From Sulfopaludibacter sp963815475 (lineage in GTDB: Bacteria > Acidobacteriota > Terriglobia > Bryobacterales > Bryobacteraceae), in assembly GCA_963815475.1 (NCBI GenBank), contig CAWFHD010000003.1, positions 2,108,001 to 2,172,000 on the forward strand: a stretch of DNA of 64,000 nt. The letters run 5' to 3'. A program made the translations under genes and the position numbers. Shown here piece by piece: positions 1-10,639 of the stretch; positions within the stretch are counted from its first letter, which is position 1; the number at the start of each line of letters is the position of its first letter. Under the pieces are notes generated by a model. The model saw only the letters and a list, made by a program, of their open reading frames with translations, ran no database searches and was not told the DNA's origin.

Positions 1-1
1 C

Positions 2-1726
2 AGCTTGCGCTACAGTCTCTACCATGTCACCAGCGTGAATTCCCGCGGCGCCGGAGGATTGAGCGCTCCCAGCGCGTCGGCCAATCTCGACGACACAGAC
101 CAGACCATCGCCGCGAGCAATGTTCTCGCCATCTCGCCACGCTTAGTGAACGAGAGCCGCGCGCAGTTTACGAATAGCAACCTGGCGGCGCCGCCGTCCG
201 ACCCCACCGGGCCCGCGGTGAACATTTCCGGTGTGGCTAGCTTCGGAACACTTTCGGGTTCGCCCACCGCGCGCGCCAACCGCCTCTACGAAGCCGCCGA
301 CAATATCTCCTGGCGGCATGGCTCTCATGCGTTTCGCGCCGGTATGGACTTCATTTACAACGACGACACGATCACTTATCCGCGCGCGAATCGTGGAAGC
401 TATGCGTTCTCTTCGCTCGCGAATTTCGAAAGTGGCGCCTACAATAGTCTGGGCTTCACGCAGACGTTCCAGGCCTCTAAGGTTTCTCAGACCAACCCGA
501 ATGCAGGCTTCTATGGACAGGATGAATGGAAGGTCACTCCGGGCCTGACCTTGAACCTCGGGGTGAGGTACGAGCTGCAGTTCCTGGAGACCATAGTTAC
601 CAAGACGAACAATGTCTCGCCGCGGAGCGGTTTCGCGTGGTTTCCATTCTCATCGCGCAGCATTGTGATTCGCGGCAGCTATGGAATGTTCTACGATCGT
701 ATCCCGCTTCGCCCGCTCGCCAATGCGCTCCTCTCGGCCGGCAATACCACGTCAGTGAGCAACCTTCGGCAACTGAGCGTCAGCCTCTCGCCGGCCCAGG
801 CAGGCGCGCCCACATTCCCTGGAATCCTCGTTGCCCAGATTGTTCCAGCGGGTGTGGTGTTCAACTTCACTACCATGGATCCGCACATTCGAAACGCGTA
901 TTCCGGGCAAGGCAGCTTTGAGATAGAAAAGCAGTTTGGAAAAGGCGCCACGCTGAGCGCCGGCTACCAGCATGTGCGCGGACAGCATCTCATTGTTTCG
1001 GTTAATCAGAACGTGCCAACGTGCGCGGCGGCCGGCACGAATAATGCCTGCCGTCCGAATCCGGGCTACGGGAATGACAGCCGGTATTCGTCACTTGCCG
1101 ATTCAAATTACGACGGCCTGCACGTCTCGTTCGTACAACGGCCGACAAAGTGGGGCAGTTACCGGCTTTCTTATGCGTACTCAAAGGCTCTCGATAATGT
1201 AGGCGACTTCTTCTTTAGTGCGCCTATCGACAACTTCAACATTTGGCAAGACTATGGCCGTTCGGATGACGATCAGCGCCACCGCCTGGCGTTCGAATTC
1301 ACCGTCCATTCGTCGATGGAGAGGGCCGGCACTGCGTGGAAACGTTTCAGCCACGGATTCCAGTTGACTACCTCACTGCAATACTATTCCGCGCTGCCCT
1401 TCAATATCGGCGCCGGTACGGCTACAATCCAGGGGACCAGCGCGCGCCCCACCATCAACGGCGGGTTCATTAGCCGGAATGCCGGCAATGGCTTTGACTT
1501 CGTGAACGTGAACCTCCGGATCGGCCGTAGCTTCGAGATCGGTGGACCTTTCCGCTTGCAGGCGCTCGGCGAAACGTTCAACTCGCTGAACCACGTCAAC
1601 GGAGTAACGCTGAACGGAACTTTCGGAACAGGCACTTATCCCACGAATCCGCTCCCCACTTTCGGGCAGACCACCGCGGTGGCTGATCCGCGCACCGTGC
1701 AGATCGGACTACGTCTGAGCTTTTGA
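2..1726 (+). CDS. Oar-like TonB-dependent outer-membrane protein, C-terminal part
   Basis: The open frame runs in from the left edge, so the true start, signal peptide and probably the carboxypeptidase-like regulatory and plug domains lie outside the window. What remains is a long beta-barrel with alternating aromatic and polar stretches and the family landmarks YGQDEWKVTPGLTLNLGVRYE (shown here in part), a LSYAYSKALDN segment, and a final strand ending QIGLRLSF with the terminal aromatic typical of Bam substrates. In Solibacter-type Acidobacteria these barrels are numerous and thought to import large nutrients. The next gene is a sigma-factor-like remnant 66 bp downstream. A second, broken copy of the same family lies at 3578-5260 on the other strand. 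Confidence 0.85.
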   Translation, partial: SLRYSLYHVTSVNSRGAGGLSAPSASANLDDTDQTIAASNVLAISPRLVNESRAQFTNSNLAAPPSDPTGPAVNISGVASFGTLSGSPTARANRLYEAADNISWRHGSHAFRAGMDFIYNDDTITYPRANRGSYAFSSLANFESGAYNSLGFTQTFQASKVSQTNPNAGFYGQDEWKVTPGLTLNLGVRYELQFLETIVTKTNNVSPRSGFAWFPFSSRSIVIRGSYGMFYDRIPLRPLANALLSAGNTTSVSNLRQLSVSLSPAQAGAPTFPGILVAQIVPAGVVFNFTTMDPHIRNAYSGQGSFEIEKQFGKGATLSAGYQHVRGQHLIVSVNQNVPTCAAAGTNNACRPNPGYGNDSRYSSLADSNYDGLHVSFVQRPTKWGSYRLSYAYSKALDNVGDFFFSAPIDNFNIWQDYGRSDDDQRHRLAFEFTVHSSMERAGTAWKRFSHGFQLTTSLQYYSALPFNIGAGTATIQGTSARPTINGGFISRNAGNGFDFVNVNLRIGRSFEIGGPFRLQALGETFNSLNHVNGVTLNGTFGTGTYPTNPLPTFGQTTAVADPRTVQIGLRLSF

Positions 1727-1792
1727 GGAGTCGAGCATCTGCTGCGTCTCACCCCTGTTCCGAGGCGCCCTGACAATCAACACGGAAGAGAA

Positions 1793-2333
1793 ATGAATAT
1801 GACGGCCGACCAATTGTTTGACCTGTACTGGTTAGGATACTTGCTCACGGGAGATCGCGAACGGAGCGTCCGGGCCGCGATTCGAAACTCTCGAAATGCC
1901 GGAGGCCTCGAACCGGTTCTTCGAGGACTGGATGGTGACGTGGTCTCGAAAGATCTTCATCGCCAAGGTGCTCGGAAATGTGCCACTGGAGGCGAGAGCG
2001 CCTCAACTGGGCGCCCGACTGCGGGGCCTGCGGTCCGGGGCATGGCGCGGCTTCCAGTGGAGGATGGACCCGGCGGTCGGCAAACCCGAACTGGAACGGG
2101 CGCTTCTGGCGATCGATTGGCTTCCGCGCTGCGCGCTTGTCCTAAGCATGTTCGAGAAGCTAGCAATCGAGGACATCGCGATTCTGCTGAATGTGGACCG
2201 CGAGTCAGTGAAAGCCGCCACGGCAATCGGGATGATCGAAGCAGCCCGGAATCTGACGCGAGATCGGAAATCGCGGTGTACGGAGACCGCCAAGAGCGCC
2301 TCACTTGACGCCATGGAAGAAATCACAGTGTGA
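1793..2333 (+). pseudogene. Sigma-70/ECF-like regulator, frameshifted
   Basis: The N-terminus (MTADQLFDLYWLGYLLTGDRERSV) is in one frame; the rest continues one frame over, entering around position 1876 with RFETLEMPEASNRFFEDWM and running to the stop at 2331. The second part has a sigma region 4-like segment (LPRCALVLSMFEKLAIEDIAILLNV then DRESVKAA, a helix-turn-helix). Joined, the product would be about 180 residues. The same organisation (short sigma-like protein followed by a small Cys-containing protein) is one I associate with acidobacterial genomes. Either a real +1 frameshift or a sequence error; function is inferred from the HTH only. Confidence 0.55.
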
Positions 2334-2344
2334 AGAGGATGCGC

Positions 2345-2650
2345 ATGTTGAAGAAGCTCCAAATTCAAATCGAGAGACTGGGCGGCTGGTGGTGCCGGGT
2401 ACAGCACCGGTCTGTCCGGTGGCCGGCGCACGGCGAATACGAGTGCGCGACCTGTTCCAGGCATTATCCGGTGCCGTGGGCTGAGCATAAGGTGTTTCAG
2501 CCAAGAATTCATGCCGTTTCGGTCGATCGAGCCGGTGTTGATACGAGTTACGAGAGACGGCGCAGTGCCCGCGCCGATCGCACTGGCCCATATGGTCGCT
2601 TAGGGCTGCGGCCCGTGGGTCGTACCGCTACGTCGGCAACCCGCAGATAG
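2345..2650 (+). CDS. Small basic protein with CxxC motif, unknown
   Basis: About 100 residues beginning MLKKLQIQIERLGGWW; the ATG at 2345 is preferred because GAAGAGG sits a few bases upstream, while ATG 2339 directly abuts that purine stretch. An ECATCSRHYPVPW segment gives a CxxC that could bind a metal. The C-terminal third is Arg-rich and low in recognisable structure, and may be out of frame. It directly follows the sigma-like gene (overlapping its stop region), so co-transcription is likely. I do not recognise a family with a known function. Confidence 0.4.
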   Translation: MLKKLQIQIERLGGWWCRVQHRSVRWPAHGEYECATCSRHYPVPWAEHKVFQPRIHAVSVDRAGVDTSYERRRSARADRTGPYGRLGLRPVGRTATSATRR

Positions 2651-3488
2651 TGTGCGATGGTCCAGGTTGGCATTGCGGAGCGGAGTCTGAATGCAGCGGG
2701 CTTCGAGTAGATGGGTGCTGATTCGCTAAAAATGCTGGCGCCAGAAGCTTCATGGAGCTCGTCGCGAACAGCGCCCTAAGCAGCGGCTGACGACATGGCT
2801 GCAGTGTCCACCGCCTGCCGGTTGGCGCCCGGATCGCCAGCCACAGCATGAAAGCGATCTCCCCGACGATGGCGGGCTGAGAGTAGGTATCCACTTTGCC
2901 GGCGTAATCCGGCAGAAGTATGCCTGTAAGGCTCAGGTTCACCCACGCGACGCCGGCGAGGCCGAGCCACACGCCCAGGAAACGCGGCAGGAATCGCGAC
3001 CTGTAAACAAGCAGACCGAGGGGAAGGAGCCAAAGACCCCAAAACATTTCAGCCACAACAAATCCGCGGCCATGCAGTTTGAGGAACAACATAGCCAGAG
3101 CCTCCCGTTGAGACTGGTCGAATACGGATAGGAAGTCGGCCCCCTTCACTAGGAACAGGGCAGCGATGGAGTTCAGCTCATTCAGAAACACGATCGGGAC
3201 CGAGACCAAAATCAATATCACCATGAGCGAGGCGTGCCGCCGGTTGACTCCCTTGAGCAGATCGTACAAAGCCAACGCCACTAGAATAAAACCGGCCTGG
3301 CCGATGAGATTGCCCGCCATTCCGAGGCGAAAGAGCGTCTCGGATGTCGCGATGTTAGTGGCCGTCGCCGCTGCGTTACCTTGGATGATCAGCTTGCCGG
3401 GGACATAGCCCAGACTGAAGAAGCCAACGATCGAGGTGAGCACATAAAGCAAGCCGGCAACTCTGCCCGGGTTGTTGGCGATCCCCAT
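2628..3488 (-). CDS. DUF4386 integral membrane protein, probable 3' frameshift
   Basis: Starts MGIANNPGRVAGLLYVLTSIVGFFSLGYVPG, as DUF4386 proteins do, and has about six hydrophobic helices including a LVSVPIVFLNELNSIAALFLV segment. Family members are usually about 230-240 residues; this frame runs to 286 with a Pro/Ser-rich tail unlike a membrane protein. In the neighbouring frame, immediately after the last helix (near 2830), GANRQAVDTAAMSSAAA followed by a stop at 2776 makes a normal family C-terminus. I therefore infer a single-base shift near 2830 and a natural end at 2776. Function unknown; acts in the inner membrane. Confidence 0.65.
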   Translation of the reverse strand: MGIANNPGRVAGLLYVLTSIVGFFSLGYVPGKLIIQGNAAATATNIATSETLFRLGMAGNLIGQAGFILVALALYDLLKGVNRRHASLMVILILVSVPIVFLNELNSIAALFLVKGADFLSVFDQSQREALAMLFLKLHGRGFVVAEMFWGLWLLPLGLLVYRSRFLPRFLGVWLGLAGVAWVNLSLTGILLPDYAGKVDTYSQPAIVGEIAFMLWLAIRAPTGRRWTLQPCRQPLLRALFATSSMKLLAPAFLANQHPSTRSPLHSDSAPQCQPGPSHTICGLPT

Positions 3489-3577
3489 GCTCTCTCCCTC
3501 GCTAGAGCCATACGGCAGCGGACGCCAGGAAGTTCCGTGGTGCGATGATGCGCTTTCGGAAGTTACCTTGCGTCACT

Positions 3578-5260
3578 TCAAAACAGGAGTTTGAGCCCGA
3601 ATTGCACCAGCCGGGGATCTCGCGCCGCCAGTACCTTACCGAAAGTGCCTCCGGCGGCTGGATCGCCATCCGAGATGTTGCCATCCACCCGGCTGAACTG
3701 GGCGTGATTGGCGATGTTGAAGAACTCCGCGCGAAACTGCATGCGATAACGTTCCGATAGCGATCCGGTCTTCATCAGGCTGAAGTCCAGGTTGTTGATG
3801 CCGGGGCCGCAACAGACGGAACGCGGCGAACTGCCGATCCTTCCCAGGTCGGTCGGCTGCTGGAAGGATGCCGGGTCAAAGGCTAGATTGAGTCCGTCGC
3901 GTGGGTTCAATTTGTGCAACGGCGCCACCATGTCGGGCTCGCCGGGAGCAGTAAAGCCGGCGCTGCTCATCAATTCCAGATCGGCGGAAGAAGTGATGGG
4001 AATGGGGAAACCGCTTTGCAGGGTCAGAATGCCGGACGTGCTCCAGCCTTTCAGCGCTCCGGCGAACAGGCCGCGGCCGCGCGGATGCGGGAGTTCCCAC
4101 TCGTAGCTGAAGACCAGGCGCTGATGGGCGCCGAATAGAGAAATCGCGCGGCTGGCCCGGTAGTTCAACGGGTCGAGCAGGCTCTCGAAGCTGGAAGCAT
4201 CGTCAATTGACTTACTCAAAGTATAGGCGGCCTGAAATTGCAGTCCGGCGATGGAGCGCTTCTCCGCGCCGATCTGCAGGGAATTGTAGTTGGAGTTGCC
4301 GATGGTGTCCTCGGAGAAAATGCTGCTGAATACGGGAATGCCGTCCGGGGAGCATCCCGTCCCGGTCAGCGGATTGCATAGCGGCGACGAGTATTTCCGC
4401 AGCCCTACCAGCGTGATCGGATTCGGATTGGGCCGCCGGCGAGCGACTGGTCGCCGGTGAGGGCCGGCAACTGGTTCAAATCGAGACACGGTTGGGCTTG
4501 TCCGTAGTTCAAATCCTGACTTGCCATGAGGCGGTGACCCTGCGATCCGACATAGGCAAGCTGCAGCAGCAGATCCCGGGTGAGTTGCCGCTGCACGTTG
4601 ACGTTGTAGTTCACGAAGGAATTGGGATGCACTGTGCCGTCCTGTCCCATAAACGGAGTATTGAACATTCAATGGAATCCTGAATCCTATTCGCGGCCAG
4701 GCGGTAGACTGGTCGGCGTTCCGCCCCATTTTGATGTTCGGAGACTTCCAACCCAAACTGCGCTCGCAATACTCTGACACTACCGCCGAAGGGGGGCTCG
4801 GCGCTGAACTGGGTCATGATGAGCTGCTCGATGGGGTTGTAAAACATGCCCCAGCCGGGGCGGATGCTGGCGCGGCCCGGTCCGCCGAAAAGCCGCCGCG
4901 CGATGGCGGACTCGCCCTGCGGGCTCCAGGCCACGCCGAATCGTGGCGCGAACGATTTGTAGTAGGTAGCGGTCAATCCGTTGGGCACACCGGCATCGCC
5001 GGGGCACAACAAGTCCCAGCGGGAACACCGACTCTCCGGCCGATCCCGGCCCGCAGTCGGTAGTTCCGAACGTGTCCACTAGGGAATTGTCAGCAGCGAT
5101 TTTACAGGGGTAGCTGGTGGTTGCCTGACCCGGCCGGAACGACTGCACACGGTGTCCAATTTCGTCCATCGGTGGTGTGAATTCCCAGCGAAAGCCGTAG
5201 TTGAAGGTGAGACTGCGCGTGGCGCTGCAGCTATCCTGGGCAAACAGAGCGAGCGCGGTT
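3578..5260 (-). pseudogene. Oar-like TonB-dependent receptor, N-truncated and frameshifted
   Basis: Pieces of one outer-membrane barrel are spread over three frames: LFAQDSCSATRSLTFNYGFRWEF (near 5240-5170), then SFAPRFGVAWSPQGES and RPGWGMFYNPIEQL (4980-4800), then NVNVQRQLTRDLLLQLAYVGSQGHRL (4620-4520), and finally an intact stretch from about 4400 to the stop at 3578 with QAAYTLSKSIDDASSF and the terminal ARDPRLVQFGLKLLF. The plug and regulatory domains are missing upstream of 5260. At least two frame changes are needed, so this is a decayed copy related to the receptor at the left edge. Confidence 0.8.
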
Positions 5261-5444
5261 CATCTCATGCGAGAGATACTTCGCTCGGCGATCTTCCCAT
5301 TTCTGACACTCATCGAATCAATTACTTACAGATTGTTCGAACGGCGACGCGGCCGTGAAATTCCGCGGCGAATCCCTTTGGAGTCTGAGAGGCCCGGGCG
5401 CTCCAGTTGACCCTGGCGACGCGGATTCGTGTAGGCTAGCAGCC

Positions 5445-6365
5445 ATGACCATGCGAACAAGATTGTTCTTCTGCATCTGTTTCGCGCCAACTCTCTTACT
5501 TCGCGCTCAATTGAGGTGTGACACACCAAGAAGTCCGGTGTTCGGGAAATATGAAAGGCTGGACGTTACCGATGGCTGGTTCGAAGTATACCGGCTTCCG
5601 GGCGGCGTCTACGCGCTTTGGGAGCCTCGGCAATCGGAACACGTCTTCTCCTATCTCATTACCGGAGAAAAGCAGGCGCTGCTATTCGACTCCGGATTCG
5701 GCATCGGGCACATCGAGGAAGTGGTCCGTAAACTCACCGCGCTTCCAGTGATGGTGCTGAACTCTCATACCCATTACGATCATGTCGGCGGCAACTTCGC
5801 TTTCTCCAACGTCCTGGGAATAGACTCCGCTTATACACGCAACAGCGCGCGCGGTTTCCCTAATTCGAAGATGGCGGCATCCTTAGCGCCGGGGCAGTTC
5901 TGTCCGCCGCTCCCCGAAGGGGTAACTCAAGAAAACTATGTGATCAGACCTTTCCGGATAACTCGGGTTGTTTCCGACGGCGAGACGATCGACTTGGGTG
6001 GCAGAAAGCTTGAGGTAATCGCGACTCCGGGGCATACGCCGGATGCCATTTGCCTTTTGGACAGAGCGCAGCGGCAATTGTTTACTGGCGATACGTTTTA
6101 TCCGGGCTCGCTCTGGTTGTGGGTGCCGGAAACCGACTTGGATGCATATCAGCGTTCGATGGAACGTATCTCAAAGCTCATTAACGTCATCGATGTCCTG
6201 CGCCCGGCGCACAACCTTCCTGAGGCAGACCCAAGATTACTGGAAAAGGTGTCGCCGGCGCTTTCTGAGATCAGGGCCGGGAAGGTCACTGCTTTTACTG
6301 TTCGCAATGGAAGAAGAACATATCGGTTCGAGGGGTTTTCGATTCAGCTTGCCGATCACAATTGA
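5445..6365 (+). CDS. Secreted metallo-beta-lactamase-fold hydrolase
   Basis: Start chosen at ATG 5445 because it yields a clean signal peptide (MTMRTRLFFCICFAPTLLLRA); the frame is open further upstream but not signal-like. The MBL signature SHTHYDHVGG places the zinc ligands at about H108, H110, D112 and H113, followed by TPGHTPD (about H196), FTGDTFYPG (about D215) and PAHNLPE (about H255), a complete di-zinc set. About 306 residues, normal for the superfamily. The substrate cannot be told from sequence; the set of motifs fits hydrolases of small esters, lactones or thioesters as well as beta-lactams. No obvious operon partner. Confidence 0.85.
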   Translation: MTMRTRLFFCICFAPTLLLRAQLRCDTPRSPVFGKYERLDVTDGWFEVYRLPGGVYALWEPRQSEHVFSYLITGEKQALLFDSGFGIGHIEEVVRKLTALPVMVLNSHTHYDHVGGNFAFSNVLGIDSAYTRNSARGFPNSKMAASLAPGQFCPPLPEGVTQENYVIRPFRITRVVSDGETIDLGGRKLEVIATPGHTPDAICLLDRAQRQLFTGDTFYPGSLWLWVPETDLDAYQRSMERISKLINVIDVLRPAHNLPEADPRLLEKVSPALSEIRAGKVTAFTVRNGRRTYRFEGFSIQLADHN

Positions 6366-6399
6366 GCTTGCCGCGCCCTGGACTAGTTAAGGGCTGCGA

Positions 6400-6663
6400 T
6401 TGCTCGGCTACTTAGACTATCCACCCACGAATCGCAAAAAGCGCGATTCGCGGCTGGACTTCCCGTCGGCACCGTCGAATTGCAAGCAATATCCCCGATT
6501 ACGAGACGCACTCGCGCGCTACACGATGATCGATGCTGATGACGAATGGGTCGATCCCAAGCCGCGACACATCGTGGACGTGATGGACGCCGCTGGAGGT
6601 GCGGAGGAGGAGGAGGTGTTGCGGTGCCTCTCCTAGCTCAGGAAAGAGCGGGGATTAAAGCCC
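6400..6663 (+). pseudogene. Remnant of small conserved protein with in-frame stop
   Basis: From a TTG at 6400 the frame reads GYLDYPPTNRKKRDSRLDF and later YTMIDADDEWVDPKPRHIVDVMD and AAGGAEEEEVLRCLS, then hits TAG at 6634 and continues in frame as LRKERGLKP before running straight into the next remnant at about 6664. The stop sits where a Tyr codon would fit. It looks like a decayed gene with both ends damaged. I do not know the family's function. Confidence 0.3.
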
Positions 6664-7166
6664 GTACCGGGCGTGGCAACCTTCAGTGGCGGAACCATCG
6701 TTGCCAACACTTTTCCAGCGATTACCTATGCCACACTGCCAAACATGTACGGGACCGCCGGGACCGCCGATTGTTGTGGTTATTCGGAAACCCTCACTAT
6801 TACTGTCGATCCGACTTTTGCCGCGACCGAGATCAGTTTTCTAATCTTGAATGGGTTCGACGTTCAGTCATACGTGGCAACTGCTTACGACGGAGCAAAC
6901 CAAGTTGCGCAGCAAACCTTTGCTCTGGCGCCGAGCCACAAACCAAGCTATGCCGTGGCAGATTTGACGGCATCCGGTATCACTTCAGCCACTATTACAC
7001 CCCTGGGCAGCCCGGTTAACTTCGACTTTTTTATCGATACCGTGGCATTTAACGAATCGATAACAGCGGCCGTCGTTCCAGAATCCTGCTCGCTGCTGCG
7101 TTGGTAAGCGGCTTACTCGGTCTGGCCACGTTCGCCCGCCGCCGGGCTGCCCTGTTGGTGGGGTGA
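6664..7166 (+). pseudogene. PEP-CTERM exported protein remnant, no signal peptide, frameshifted anchor
   Basis: A GTG at 6673 opens a frame with VATFSGGTIVANTFPAITY and a beta-rich body resembling PEP-CTERM substrates, ending VVPESCSLLRW at a stop at 7107. In the +2 frame directly after VPES, the bases encode LAAALVSGLLGLATFARRR and stop at 7166: a perfect hydrophobic helix plus Arg cluster of a PEP-CTERM sorting tail. So the anchor has been frameshifted away. Upstream, the frame runs into the remnant at 6400-6663 instead of a signal peptide, implying a deletion fusion. A second, intact PEP-CTERM protein lies at 43234-43959. Confidence 0.5.
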
Positions 7167-7473
7167 AAGCCTCATCCGTCTTCAGGAGAGCTCCGCCACC
7201 CAAGCCGATACCGGTGGGCCGGTCAAAAAATGCTCTCGCTGGCCGAAACGCTGCGGTTGGGACGCTGGATCATCGAGACTTCACGGTGAACTCGTCGACG
7301 CCGCGGAACCGCCCGGCGCGCCCATGGTGGCGGAAATAACGGACACTGGTAAATGCTATGCCATTTTGGGGGGGAGTGATTCCTAGCTCACAACCGGGAT
7401 TCTCAACTCAGCCGAAGGCTAAACCTTGGCGCCGAAAACGTTACTTTCGCCTCGGCTGCAACGCCTCTCGGAT
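7167..7473. other. Intergenic, no gene recognised
   Basis: About 300 bases between the PEP-CTERM remnant and the VWFA-related gene. Only short unconvincing frames are present and I see no clear promoter or terminator. The frame of the following gene is open from a TTG at 7426, but a signal-peptide start fits better at 7474. Confidence 0.4.
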
Positions 7474-8848
7474 ATGATCGTTCAGGCCAGTCGCACGATC
7501 GCTGCAGTCGTGTTGCTAGTTGGCTTGTGCGTTGCGCAACAAGAGCCTGTCACGCCCTCCGGCTCGTTTCACGCCCGGACCGACCTGGTGATCGTTCAAT
7601 TCCAGGTTCGTCGCGGGTCTCGTCCGGTTTCCGATCTAAAGTCCTCTGATGTGGTTCTACTCGAAGACGGCGTCCCACGCAGTTTCACGATGTTTGAAGC
7701 TCCTCCAGTCCATCTCACACTCGATCTTCGGGTGATGTTCGATGTCTCGAACCCCACGCCAGCCCAAAAGCCGCAAAGAATCGGGTTTTGGGAGGCCAGA
7801 GGCCTCCAGGAACTCGCCAACTACTGGAGTGAAGCGACCACACGGCGGCTTCTGGACGAACATGGGGCCACAATTCGGTTTTCGATCTATCGCTTCGATC
7901 AGTCCAAGTTGCAGCGGCTGTGCCAATCTACCAGCGAGCCCAAGATCCTGCTCGAGGCCCTACATCGATTATCCGGTCCCTTCCTGGGCAGCCACACGCC
8001 GGGACGGGACGTGGACATCCCGTTGCCGGCAGCACTCGCGGTCCGCGCGGCGGCGCTGAAGAGGCTGGCGACCCACGGGCCGCCCGAGCCCTGGTCGTTG
8101 ACGGGAGCGCTTTCAGTCTTGAGGGACTCGGCAATCACCCGCCCGCTTGGTGAGGACAGGGAGGGAGCGGACAAGGCGGCGGCGCGTGCCCTGGTCATCT
8201 TTTCCACGGGCACGGAGGGAACCGCCCTCACACCTCAGGACCTCGCCGATCAGGCGGCTGCGGGCGGCGTTTCCATCTATCCCGTAGCCCTCCTCCGCTC
8301 TCCGGTTGTGTTGATCCTGCCGTACGATGGCTACGGGTACGATTGTGCGTACGACGGCCATGGGTACGATGGCTGTCAGCACGACGGCATTCAGGACGAT
8401 AGCTCTGTCAGGTCAATGTGGGGGCCCGGCGGCGTACTTTTTGTTCACGACTACACGATCATGGTTCCCGGCGGCAATCCAGCAGGCTGTCAGAATTGCG
8501 GGTCCCTGTTCGTTCAGTACCTCAATTACCCCATTCGAACTTCTCGGAGATCTCACCGGAGGGCTCCACTTCGAGGCGGTCAATCACACTCCGCCCAACA
8601 AGCCCGACGAGCCCACACAGGGCTTACTGTTCTCTGCGAAGAACGCTCCTCAGTATTCCATGACCGGCAGGGAAACCGACGACGTTCTGGATCGGGTTAA
8701 GAAGCACGCGTTGGCTCGCTTCAGTTCAAACTATACCGTCGGGTTTGTGCCGCCGTCATCAGATTCGCCGCGTGAGCACACGTTGGAAGTCAAGCTCGCA
8801 TCGAAATCCAGCGGCAAGTTGACAGAAGGAAAACGAAGCGCGATATGA
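7474..8848 (+). pseudogene. VWFA-related exported protein (TIGR03436), frameshifted
   Basis: The ATG at 7474 gives a signal peptide (MIVQASRTIAAVVLLVGLCVAQQ). Then comes the TIGR03436 entry pattern: RTDLVIVQFQVRRGSRPVSDL and DVVLLEDGVPRSFTMFE, as in acidobacterial VWFA-related proteins, and a degenerate VWA core (LRVMFDVSNPT, ALVIFSTGTEGTAL). A Tyr/Gly/Asp-rich stretch at about 8320-8395 (YDGYGYDCAYDGHGYDG) is an unusual low-complexity insert. At the CCCC run near 8535 the frame changes: the continuation FELLGDLTGGLHFEAV to the stop at 8846 is the normal C-terminus (FSSNYTVGFVPPS). Without the indel the product would be about 457 residues. Exported, function unknown. Confidence 0.7.
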
Positions 8849-9100
8849 TGCGGTCGAATAGCGCCGGAAAAGCTCAGCTCGCGCAGTCGGCTAACCCGTT
8901 GCCATTTGTGGTGGGCTTCGGCATTTTCGTATCCAATTGCCTTTCGAATCAGTTCGACCTCCTCGGTAAACGCTACGGCGTTTTCGCGAGTGACCCGCGG
9001 CGCCGTCAAATCAACGGCGGGCCGTTTCCGAACGCACCAGGCTGGTCCTGGAGCCGATTTCACACTTATCGTCTCCTGGCAGACCGAATGGATGCGGGAA

Positions 9101-10458
9101 TCAGGATAATCGAGGGGCGGGGCGGGGCTCGCGGCCAGTTCGGTGCATGATCAGCCTTGTGGCTCGACCATCGGGGCCGGTTTCAAAACTGATCCGGCTG
9201 CCAGTCACCTTCACGAAGAAGATACTCTCGCCCTCGGCAAACATTTCAAACACGGGCCCGGCGAAGGGATTGCTGCCGACTGCGGTGACCTGAGCGAAGA
9301 GGCGGTCGCCATTGCGCGTGATTTCGAGAATGCGATCTGGCAACTGATACCGCCCCGTGTAGCGATCGAGGAGCGTGGGATCACCAAGAATCCCGGTGTG
9401 CGATTCCGGAGGATCGAGATTGGCAAGCGGCGCCTTCGGGTTCAGGAGATGCATCGCGATGTCAGCCACCCCGCTGACGGTGAAAGCATTTGAGAGCACG
9501 ACTACGCCGACACGCGCTTTCGGATCGTATCCGATAAACGATCGGAATCCCCCGGTGCCTCCATCATGCCAGGCGATCTCTCCGAGGAGACCCCACGCCA
9601 AACCGATCTCGAACCTTGCCTTGCCTACGGGGCGGCGGATTTCGAGCGTGGCTTTCATGGGAGGTGAAAGAGTCGATTCCTTGTAGCCGAGGAATGCCTC
9701 CAGGAAGGTCAGCATGTCGTTTGCCGAGGAGCGCAGTGCACCTGCGCCGGCCAGCGTAGGAAGGTCCCAGTTGGCGACGGGCGCGAGCATTGCGTTATGA
9801 CCGGTAGCCATGCTCTGCTTCTGGGAGGCAGAGAGTGTGATCCCCGTATCCGGCATACCGAGTGGTCGCGTGATGCGGCTTCGGACGAGGCTCTCATAAT
9901 TCGTTCGGGCGCGGTACGAGAGCACGTGGCCGAGCAACCCCGCGCCCAGGTTCGAATACTCCACTTCGGAACCGGGATCGCGCGGCAAGGTGTAGCCGGC
10001 AAGGAATTCGTACAAATCGTCCACGCTGTAGTCGGCGTAAGGATTGGCGGGTCCTTCCGATTCAAGTTGCAGGGGAGGCCCGGGAGTCCGGAGCTGTGCG
10101 TGGCAAGATCGAGTAGCGTGATGGGCTTGCCGCTTCGCTCCGGCATCCTGACATGTGCCGGAAAATACTTGGCCGCTGGATCGTCGAGGGCGACCTCTTT
10201 GCGGCTCACCATGTCCGCCAATACCAAAGAAGTGAAGACCTTGGAGATGGATCCAATTTCGAAGATCGTATCTCCATCGAGCGTGCGTGGATCGCCTTTG
10301 GCGAGGTTGCCATGGGCGATGACGCGGCGGCCGGCAGGTTCGATGACGCCAACAACAATGCCGACCGCTTGCTTCTGTCGATCAATGCGTTTTACGAGAA
10401 TCTCGAGAATTTCGTCAGTTCCAAGAACTGGCAGTGGTTGGAAGATATTCGGATTCAT
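9101..10458 (-). pseudogene. Serine beta-lactamase-fold hydrolase (class C/esterase-like), frameshifted
   Basis: The first part (start ATG 10458, or further up at 10530) contains the nucleophile motif SISK within TIFEIGSISKVFTSL, plus LLDLATHSSGLPGLP. The reading frame then changes near 10050 (NRKDP / NPYADYS), and the rest, to the stop at 9101, has the YSNLG tyrosine motif and WHDGGTGGF in place of the KTG triad, followed by a C-terminal lipocalin-like extension (YTGRYQLPDRILEITRNGDRLFAQ). All catalytic motifs survive, so a single base separates it from a functional gene. No clear signal peptide is visible from either start. Confidence 0.75.
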
Positions 10459-10558
10459 AAGTTTTAAAATAGACTCCGCACTGTGCCCAATAAAAAACCA
10501 AAGGTCCTTTAGGAGACACACGTCGGCCATGGCGCCGAACTTGGTTGAAAGGTTAGGC

Positions 10559-10639
10559 TTAGCGAGGACGGGCGGAAAGCAGGCAATCCTGAAGCGCGCC
10601 GATCATCGCTTTATTAAGTTGATTGAATTCGTGTCGCAT
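10559..10639 (-). CDS. Possible 26-residue peptide with consensus Shine-Dalgarno
   Basis: On the minus strand AGGAAAGGAGGT (10649-10660) is a near-perfect ribosome-binding site nine bases upstream of ATG 10639. The frame encodes MRHEFNQLNKAMIGALQDCL and ends at 10559. It lies about 100 bases upstream of the serine hydrolase start. It could be a leader peptide or the start of a gene broken by an indel; nothing else supports it. Confidence 0.25.
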   Translation of the reverse strand: MRHEFNQLNKAMIGALQDCLLSARPR

